Shown in pieces: positions 56,282 through 64,000 of a stretch of DNA of 64,000 nt. Source of the DNA: Timema cristinae. Taxonomy: Eukaryota > Arthropoda > Insecta > Phasmatodea > Timematidae. Within the stretch, counting starts at the first letter, position 1. Every line of letters begins with the position of its first letter. Under the pieces are notes generated by a model. That model searched no databases, was not told the origin of the DNA, and saw only the letters and a program-made list of their open reading frames with translations. The stretch spans positions 1 through 64,000 of the forward strand of contig JBCFYV010000498.1 in assembly GCA_039000515.1 (NCBI GenBank), written 5' to 3'. A program made the translations under genes and the position numbers.

Positions 56282-56515
56282 ACCAATCAATTAACAATAA
56301 TTAATTAACGATGATTAAAAATTAATCAGCAAGAACCAACATGTCCGGGGTTTGCCGGCTGTAGGGGGGGAGGGGGAAAGTATGTCAGGGGCGGGAGGGG
56401 TGGGGAAGGAGGGGATCAGCCAATCACAGAGCAGGAGGCGTGGTCACGTGACCTGGCTCGGCCAATAAAAACAGTGGGCCAGTAGGGCCTGCTAACTACT
56501 CACACGAATAGGTAA
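56282..56515 (+). other. Outer right flank, possible true end of the Polinton
   Basis: Continues with further AACCAACATGTCC and TTAATTAAC motifs like those inside the TIR. It then has G-rich DNA, CCAAT boxes (GCCAATCACAG, GGCCAATAAAA) and GGTCACGTGACC, a palindromic E-box. It closes with CTAACTACTC, colinear with 116-360. No counterpart exists left of 40195. Confidence 0.5.
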
Positions 56516-56964
56516 TGAAATAGCGGAGGAGGAGTGGCCCCGGTCGGGAGAGCCGCCGGGGTCGGTCGTTGAAAAACATTAGTACTCCGCCAGGGCGTTG
56601 AATATTGGTTTCCACTTTCATTTTGCCTTTCGGAATAAGTTGTCAAAAGTCCCCATAATTTGTTTTAATGTACGCATATAATTTTACTGCGCGTAAACGA
56701 TGTTGAGAATGGGATTTTCTTATTGTTTTTCGTTAACTTTATGACCGTGAGATATATTAACAAGGAAATAATATCAGAAATCTATATATAAAAAAGGTGA
56801 TATAGTGTTTTGTGAACTGCTGATCTAGTTGTATGTAGGATATTGTCAATGTTTCTAGAAATATTGTAACTACCTTGCATCAGTTGTGCTATCTATATTC
56901 AGATGAAACAACTAACAGTACCTTTTACTTTCCGAAGATAACCGAAGGTTTTAAATTTACATTT
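56516..56964. other. No gene seen
   Basis: A GC-rich patch at 56520-56610 (GGTCGGGAGAGCCGCCGGGG) is followed by AT-rich DNA. No exon is recognised. Confidence 0.5.
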
Positions 56965-57105
56965 TAGGCCAAATGACTTTAGGCTAACTGCCTTTTAGGC
57001 CAAATGCCTTTAGGCCAAATGCCTATAGGCCAAACGCCTTTTAGGCCAAATGACTTTTGGTTTTATTTTTAGGCCCAATGCCTTTTAGGCCAACTGCCGC
57101 GTCCC
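56965..57105 (+). repeat. Minisatellite, unit TTTTAGGCCAAATGCC, second locus
   Basis: About seven units, same motif as 34790-34946, with a short interruption at 57055-57070. Confidence 0.9.
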
Positions 57106-58368
57106 CCTACGAATGACGTGGTCCGCAAATTGATGCGCGGGCGAACGAGGTAACCTCTATATATAGTAACCTTGAATCTGTAAAACACAAGATCCATAAC
57201 TTCTGAACCCCTTTTTTTAACCAGTATATACATGTATGTGTGTGTGTAATTTCTTTTAAAATAACGAAGTTTTGGATTAAAATAATCTGATGAGTATTTT
57301 CAGGGGACAGAAATAATAGCTTTGACACACATGCCCCTCCCCTAAATTAAATTCCTGAATGAGCCACTAAATCTTAATATCTTCAAAATTAATCCTGCTA
57401 TAAGTAAGGAACGGTCTTGTTCGTCTATAAAACCAGAATAAAACTATTTAAAGAAAGCATGTTCACCTTTTCTTACAAAATCAATGATGTACAATTAGGT
57501 TTTATTTCATCAAGAACTGTTTATGAAAATTATTTATAAGCTAAACAGAATCAAGCCAACTCTTTAAAAAAAACTTTTAACATAGGTTATGCAAATACAT
57601 CACAAGGAACATTTTTAATAACTCAGGTTTGGAGTTAATAGTAGTAACAAAGTGAGAGACAATAATTTGCATCAAGTCAAGGGTTTTACCTGAGCTGGGC
57701 TTACAAAAAAGATAGAATGAAAGATAATGCCAAAATGGGGATGGGGAGGAAAGGAAAAGGTGCTTTCGATTACAAGCAGGCAGGCAGGAAACACATTAAC
57801 ATTGAATCGGTAAAGGTGATAATTAAATATCAAAATAAAATGTTATATAAAAAACAATAATTTAAGATTGACAAATTTACTTGATTGGTATGTAATGACC
57901 GGTTGCCACTTCATAGAGGATGGGTGCACTCGCACACATTTAAACAATAGGAGAGATGTTTAACATTCTATAACCAACTAGTTTAATAACAAGGAATATA
58001 AAATATACAATTATTTACAAAAGATTATACTTGATAAATGGTATCTGTCCCTGGCTAAACTACCATTCGTGGACCATACAGAGGTCTTAAGTTTGACAAC
58101 ATCCTCTGATGAAATACCGGACACAACTGTCCTGCTAATCAGTCATTTTGTCCCTGCATAAAATCCGGGTCATGAACCGGCCATTCATTCTTAACTGGAA
58201 TTTACATGTTCACTACAAAAGCCATTGTTTCAAGACTAGGAATGTAATCGTAAGCTTTTAACATGTTAAGTGTGTTTATCTTGTATATTCAAAATAAACG
58301 AAATTAATACACATGACAGTTCATACAAGAATAAATTAAAATTTATATTTGACAAATTATTAACTCAC
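57106..58368. other. No gene seen
   Basis: AT-rich DNA without domain or repeat. A poly-T/TG-rich patch lies near 57210-57250. Confidence 0.5.
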
Positions 58369-58478
58369 TGTGTAATTGTGTTCTTGAATACGGCCCGGTA
58401 CTCATGAATCCTGCCCGACTTGACATCCACAAGCAGACGCTCCAGCCACACCTTGTCAGCTAGCTCAACTCGACAGAG
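58369..58478 (-). CDS. Candidate coding exon, unidentified
   Basis: A GC-rich island in AT-rich DNA. The minus strand reads ELADKVWLERLLVDVKSG, RIHEYRAVFKN in one frame of about 37 codons. An acceptor-like TCCTTCAG precedes it and a strong donor ACA|GTGAGT follows; without splicing the frame stops at TGA 58365-58367. The family is not recognised. It could be a host exon or a transposon fragment. The plus strand also reads open across part of the island, so orientation is not certain. Confidence 0.35.
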
Positions 58479-58689
58479 CTGAAGGACCGCACCGTGATGC
58501 CTTGGACGGCAGCCAACTCAAGTTCTTCTCGGTTGTTCTAGTTGCTTCTTAGATGTCAGATTCATTTCATATACAAAGCATCACCTCTCGCTCCATTTTA
58601 GTATTCATATCTAACTACTCGCCGTACGAGCATTCAGGAGACTTCAAGTACTGATCGACATTCAAGTGGTCACGATGGTTGATACGTCG

Positions 58690-58880
58690 GTCTAACCTCC
58701 TTATCACAGATAATGTAATATCTGTTAAAACATATATACTTAGTCTTAAAGTTAGGACTCTTTGATAGAGTTTGTATATTGATTAGCTATATCCATAAGA
58801 CGTAGTCATAAAGTTTGTACTCGTTGATAGAGTTTGTATATTGTTTTGCTGTGTCCATAAGACATAAGTCTTAAGGCCCT
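58690..58880 (+). repeat. Tandem pair of 68-bp units, related copy at 63.2 kb
   Basis: GATAGAGTTTGTATATTG and TATCCATAAGAC blocks recur about 68 bp apart. A looser copy (AAAGTTTGTACTCTTTCATA; TTGTTTTGCTATATCCATA) is at 63238-63335. Confidence 0.65.
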
Positions 58881-59214
58881 GCCTACCCTCTCTGGCGGTG
58901 TGTTGAGCTTTCAGCTATCACAATAGATGGCGTTGCTAAAGTTATACAAACTGGTGGATTCCAGCCATCAGGTTGGCAGAATTAGTGGTTTGTTTAAACA
59001 ATTGGGAGACTGGCGACCACGACCGGTAATCAGTAAAGGCAGCAAGCAAACTTTTTCCAAGAACTGAGAGAGTTAAGAAGTGTAGTGCCGGACCTTAAAG
59101 TGTGTAGGCGACCAAGTTTGACTAAACGTGGGGAGATATAACGTCAAGATACAATCACACTCTCGAGCAGAAAAATTAGCCTATCCATTCCAGTCAGCTA
59201 GACGTCCATTAACC
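58881..59214. other. No gene seen
   Basis: Mixed-composition spacer before the satellite. Nothing is recognised. Confidence 0.5.
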
Positions 59215-60359
59215 TGTAGTACCACTTTTGAATTTTGAACCTTTTTGATGCCAAAGTTTTGTACTAGTTTTGTACCGTTTTGTACCACAAAGAAAAAGTT
59301 TTGTACCCTTACCCGTATGGAGTAATTAGCTTATCAACGTGGTGACTCCAGGTTAATGCTGTTGTACCACTTTTGAATTTTTTTTATGTCAAAGTTTTGT
59401 ACTTTTTTTGTACCATTTTGTACCACAAATAAAAAGTTTTGTACCCGTACCCATTTTGAGTAATTAGCATATCAAAGTGGTGACTCCAGGTTAATGCAGT
59501 TGTACCACTTTTGAATTTTGAACTTTTTTTGATGCCAAAGTTTTGTACCCGTACCCATTTTGAGTAATTATCATATCAAAGTGGTGACTCAAGGTTAATG
59601 CTGTTTTACTACTTTTTAATTTTGAACTTTTTTTGATGCCAAAGTTTTGTACTGTTTTGTACCAGAAAGAAAAAGTTTTGTACCCATACCCGTTTTGAGT
59701 AATTAGCATATCAACGTGGTGACTCCAGGTTAATGCTGTTGTACCACTTTTGAATATTGAACTTTTTTGATGCCAAAGTTTTGTACCGTTTTGTACCACA
59801 AAGAAAACGTTTTGTACCCGTACCCGTTTTGAGTAATTAGCATATCAAAGTGAGTACTCCACGTACTCCAGGTAAATGCGGCTGTACCCCTTTTGATTTT
59901 GAACTGTTTTTGATGCCAAAGTTTTGTACTAATTTTGTACCGTTTTGTACCACAAATAAGTTTTGTATCCGTACCCATTTTGAGTAATTAGCATATCAAA
60001 GTGGTGACTCCAGGTTAATGTTGTTGTACCACTTTTGAATTTTTTCATGCCAAAGTTTTGTACTAGTTCTGTACCATTTTGTACCACAAAGCAGGGTGAC
60101 CTGGTGGTCTAGGGGTAAGGTGTCAGACTTCTGTGCTGGCGGCCGGGGTTCAATCCTCGGTCCCGGCACAGATTTATCTGATTTCCAAACCCTTCCTTCA
60201 CCTCTGACAAGACATCTTGTGAATGTGAGGAATGCCAGGCCTCCACCGTGGTTCGGATTCCACGTTAAACTGTAGGTCCTTCATTTCATCTCACAATCAT
60301 CCTACCATTACACATTAGCGTAAGTGCGTATAACCCGAACGGGTAGTAAGACGCGGTGC

Positions 60360-60427
<68 letters not shown>

Positions 60428-60540
60428 CACCTCAAAGAGAAAGTTTTGTACCCATAGCCATTTTGAGTAATTAACATATCAAAGTGTCACGTGACTCCAG
60501 GTTAATGCTGTTGTACCACTTTTGAATATTTTTTCAAATA
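59215..60540 (+). repeat. TTTTGTACC satellite, units of about 100-145 bp
   Basis: GTACCACTTTTGAATTTTGA and GATGCCAAAGTTTTGTAC blocks start near 59218, 59364, 59502, 59605, 59741, 59884, 60025 and 60512. Each is followed by TTTTGAGTAATTAGCATATC and GGTGACTCCAGGTTAATGC. SINE A interrupts the seventh unit. Minus-strand frames here are repeat by-products. Confidence 0.93.
60091..60426 (+). mobile_element. SINE family A, full length, inserted in the satellite
   Basis: Head GTGACCTGGTGGTCTAGGGG (A box) and GGGGTTCAATCCTCGGTCCC (B box), body with CCGTGGTTCGGATTCCACG, 3' end GCGTATAACCCGAACGGGTA, then about 22 TAA units. ACCACAAAG on the left and ACCTCAAAG on the right fit a slightly worn target duplication. 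Predicted Pol III transcript start is near 60095. Confidence 0.92.
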
Positions 60541-60884
60541 AATATCTGGTGAGGGTAGTGATAAATAATAATGTATACTTATTTATCAGAGAAAAATTTA
60601 TTTAAATAAATTAGAGATAACTTATTTTTGAAGATTTTGTCACCAACTATAATTACCTATACGAGAGAGTATGTAGCTTACGATTTTGTCGTACCATTTA
60701 TTTGAGTTTATTAGTAAGCAGGTAAAAACAAAAAAATAAAAATTTAATGTTCTAAACTTGGCCAATGTGCTTTGGTTAATTTTTAAAATTTAAAGGCTAA
60801 GGAGGCAATAAAGTATTTTAAAAGCAGTTTCATTTCGAAGACTATAACAATTATGACTATAAACATATCTGTTATTTTTATTAC
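60541..60884. other. No gene seen
   Basis: AT-rich spacer. ATCTGTTATTT near its end is the left target duplication of SINE C. Confidence 0.5.
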
Positions 60885-61130
60885 TGATATCACCAAGTCA
60901 TACTACCTTTTCATGTTATACGCATATATGATAATCTAATTGGGTAGTAATGAGGAAAGAAGCATTTGAGAGGTTATTTACCAGCCTTTTATTTTGGAAG
61001 ATGGGGAAACAATTTAGGAAAAACTACCCTCAATAGACCCGACCAGGATTTGCACCCCAAGTGCTCCGCTTTCAGCAGGCCAATTTAACACTGTAGTGAC
61101 ACCTTAGACCACTCAGCCACTGAAGTGGGT
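60885..61130 (-). mobile_element. SINE family C, full length with 11-bp target duplication
   Basis: The minus-strand head CAGTGGCTGAGTGGTCTAAG resembles a Ser/Leu tRNA A-box region, with a B-box-like GGTGCAAATCC. The body is B-like (GGTAGTTTTTCCTAAATTGT) and the 3' end GCGTATAACATGAAAAGGTA is a worn version of the A/B tail. ATCTGTTATTT flanks both sides. Confidence 0.85.
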
Positions 61131-61224
61131 ATCTGTTATTTAATACGGTGTTTACAGTTTTCAAACATCTATAGGATTTACACAATTTTCCAGAAATAAA
61201 TGTTTTTGGGAATAATTTTGTATC

Positions 61225-61570
61225 CTATTGGTAGAGTTTAACTTGAGTAATATCTCCATGGTGTCAGCCTGCAAGCAGGCTATACCAATCGAGAGGCTGC
61301 CGTAAGTTGGCAAAGATAGTGCCAACATTTTCAAGCTGAGGGTGCCATGTGGTTAGCACAACGAGCCCTCCTGACTTCTATCTCAGTTTTCTAGACTGAA
61401 GCGCTACTTATTCATTCAATTATCTCATTTGTCCTCACGAGGTTGATTTTGGTTCCGTTTCAGACCCACTGCTTCACAGACAGAATTAGGGCACTGGGAT
61501 CAAACCTGGGACTTCAGGATCTGAAGCCAGTAAATCTAACCACTATACAACAGAGGCGGTCGGGTATCAA
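61225..61570 (-). mobile_element. tRNA-derived SINE-like element D
   Basis: Minus-strand head GCCTCTGTTGTATAGTGGTTAG (A box) and CCAGGTTTGATCCCA (B box), followed by a long unrelated body with AAACGGAACCAAAATCAACC and GGCTGACACCATGGAG. It does not share the A/B/C tail. Boundaries are approximate. A CTTACTTACTTACTT run lies just outside. Confidence 0.65.
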
Positions 61571-64000
61571 ATTCTTACTTACTTACTTACTTGACCTTGA
61601 AATATCAGAGTAATCGCTGCATTGTTATATAGAAATATTTATTTGTATCTTAATTTTGATATTATTTCTACAGTAAATATAATAGTATCGCTACTCATCC
61701 ATTGTACTTAAATTAGTAGATACAGATAGCCTAAGCGCCAGTAATATGCATACCATTAAAAAACTTACCCTTTATGACAAGCAGTTAAATAATCAATGAG
61801 TTCCTTTGTGCGCCCTTTCTTCATAAACTTGTTATTCACAAGGATATAAAATAATATTTTGTAAATACTTCTCCACCTCAAAAGTTATACAATCCATTGG
61901 ATTTTGTTCGAAAGCAAAAAGGTCACATATTGTTAATTATATAAAAAGTAATCACCGTGGGTACTTATTGTTCGGGATTCGATACATTTCTTCCGAAACG
62001 AGCGCACAAACTGCGAGAATGCAACAGGTTCAAATTAAAAGTAATCACATTTAACAAGCTAATAAAATAAAATTAACATTTTCACACCTTGACTACCAAA
62101 AACTTCGTTCATTAACTTTTTGAAAAATAACTTATTCCAAAGTCCAATGAGAGTCAAATCCTAGACCGTAAAATAAAAACTAGTATCTAAAATTATACTG
62201 TGAACGTCTCTAAATTACATTTAGACCAAATTTTATTTAAAATAACTGTGTTTGATAAGAGCAGGAATGTTTATTTTTATTTATTATAATAGTGGATTAA
62301 AAATTCAATGTACAGTAGTTTTCATATAAATACTTTGAATATTAACACTTATTATTACAATGTAGTGCTCAAGAATGAGAAAGAATACATGATAAGAGTG
62401 AAGAATTTTACATGTTTTACTGCCTAAGTTAAATAAGGGCTAATGTCATAAAACTTTGTGTATGGAGAAGCATGTGGTATTTTATTTGAAAATAATGTAT
62501 CACTAGAGTAATACTCTCATTGAAGTAAGTAGGGACCAACTATATGTATTCACACAGCAGGAAGACTTTGTGAGTATTTTAGTTCCTGAATATATTAAGA
62601 TGTTTATATTTAATTACGCAAATTTTCATAATTGGACATTGGCCCTTCTTTTCTTAACGTACATAGTATTAATGTTTCTTTGAGTCAAGGTCACAGAGAT
62701 TAGTTTAACCTTCCACTGCCGCCTGCATTCCGATACAGCAGGTTAGCCAACGCTTGCAAAATGATACTAGCTTGTAAATGGGTAATGATCATACTAACGC
62801 CACCTATTATCAGCTAAGACAACTAGTTGCAGAAGGAAAAGTTGTATTTAAAACCATGTATTTTGACTAGTGTGTCGACTTGGGAGTCGTTAGAGCTCAA
62901 TATCGTCGTGATTATTGAAGCTAACCCAAATTAAAAAATATGTCTAAAAAGAAAAAATTCATTAAATAATATGTTATAAACAAACACTATAGCTTAGTTG
63001 TACAAAGAAAATAAATAAATCCATTAATAATTTTTGTTTTCCCATTTAAAATGCATTGAAACGGAAACATTTTAATGAAAATATTTCAATAACTATTTTT
63101 AGCATGGTTTGAAAATTCCATAAGAATTATGAAAGATTCCCAGATATGTTACTAAAATAAATAAAAAGCAACAATGTTGAATTATTAAATACATATATTT
63201 TTTTGTTTAGAACCGTGCATTTATGGGTAGGCACAGCCTTAAAGTTTGTACTCTTTCATAGAGGTAGTTTATTCTAAACAGTGTAGTCCTTATGACCTCA
63301 CTTGTTTATTGTTTTGCTATATCCATATGACTAGTCTTGAATATTTGGGCCAGTATGGTGCCCTGCTCTATGTGACCATGTTTATAACTTCTAATAATTT
63401 ACTAGAGGTCTTATTGGGATATTCTTTTTGTGAATTTTAGGTAAAGATTTGGAAATGGGTGCCTTAGAATTCATCTTAAGAAGTTTGAATTTATCTTTAG
63501 TATCTATAATTAGAGGTGATTGTTTTGCTGTTTTTTGATATTTTGTGGTTGGGTCAACTTTTAAAACATTAATATTGTTGTTTTGTATGAAATCTAAATT
63601 TGGGATGTACAGTGTAGTCTTCGTGATTAATGAAGACTATAGCATTAACTTTGTCAACTTTGACATTAATTATGTTATTTTCAATGCAATTTAGTTAAGT
63701 AGTTTAATGATAGCCCATTACTTTACATAGATTGGTTTTAGTGTCACAGACAGTGAATTTCATTAAGCATACTGATACTGAATTTTTAAGACTCAAACAA
63801 GACATTTAGTATCCAACCAACTTCAAAAAATCATCCATAATGATCCAATTAGTAGTCAAGAATTTTAGTTGACAATGTGATCAACCTTCACAATAAGAAG
63901 AGGGGCCTAAGCACTATCAGATGATTATTTATAATATGAATTAATTTATTCACTCATCTTTGAATGTTCACACTTATTTGTAATTGTAACAGGTGACCTG
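61571..64000. other. No gene seen: AT-rich end of window
   Basis: No exon, RNA gene or transposase is recognised. The frame at 63246-63440 (+) lies over the 58.7-kb-type repeat and is not supported. Terminal DNA at 63780-64000 is plain AT-rich. Confidence 0.5.

Noticed and set aside
59491..59978. Repeat-peptide minus-strand frames
   Set aside because: By-products of the TTTTGTACC satellite.
60286..60477. Frame with a long isoleucine run
   Set aside because: Translation of the (TAA)n tail of SINE A.

Overview
The window is AT-rich, repeat-dense nuclear DNA from an animal, most likely an arthropod. Evidence: spliced genes with GT..AG introns, tRNA-derived SINEs with target-site duplications, relics of a P-element-type and a Tc1/mariner-type transposase, a Ty3/gypsy LTR retrotransposon, a Polinton/Maverick, and core promoters built from TATA plus the TCAKTY initiator typical of insects. 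There is no bacterial feature. The species cannot be named from the sequence.

Region by region. 1-360: the outer end of a second Polinton-like copy, which lies mostly left of the window. 360-5670: gene-poor, with an 83-bp tandem array and a pair of matched hairpins near 3 kb. 5674-12524: a complete but dead Ty3/gypsy element (884/885-bp LTRs, ATGG target duplication, gag, protease, RT-RNase H, integrase). 14344-14729 (minus): the best host coding exon, the membrane-anchor and stem exon of a polypeptide GalNAc-transferase. 16.4-17.5 kb: a tandem array. 18.0-20.9 kb (minus): a decayed family-B DNA polymerase of a second virus-like lineage, split by a SINE. 23.4-26.9 kb (minus): a spliced, broken gene joining a Mutator-like transposase to a YqaJ exonuclease. 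27-30 kb: a large inverted repeat holding a SINE, foldback repeats and a 104-bp array. 30.9-33.2 kb: P-element-type transposase relic. 33.7-34.1 kb: Tc1/mariner-type relic. 37.85 kb: THAP zinc-finger remnant.

40195-56281 is a Polinton/Maverick of about 16.1 kb with terminal inverted repeats (TIRs) of about 886 bp. All its genes lie on the minus strand. In order of transcription they are: protein-primed DNA polymerase B (with spliced 5' exons), FtsK/HerA-type packaging ATPase, a small basic protein, a coiled-coil protein, DDE integrase with chromodomain, penton (minor capsid), a basic virion-type protein carrying a candidate protease site, double-jelly-roll major capsid, an unknown 180-aa protein, adenovirus-type cysteine protease and an unknown 244-aa protein. 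Polymerase and integrase would copy and insert the DNA, while capsid, penton, ATPase and protease form a virion module. Several genes are broken by in-frame stops or 1-nt frameshifts, so the copy is dead; five short ORFs are intact. Many genes abut through ATGA/TAATG junctions, yet several carry their own TATA + initiator pair.

56.3-64 kb: the outer Polinton flank, a GGCCAAATGCC minisatellite, one unidentified candidate exon, a TTTTGTACC satellite containing a SINE, and two further SINEs. SINE families A, B and C have different heads but the same 3' end, which suggests one shared retrotransposition partner.
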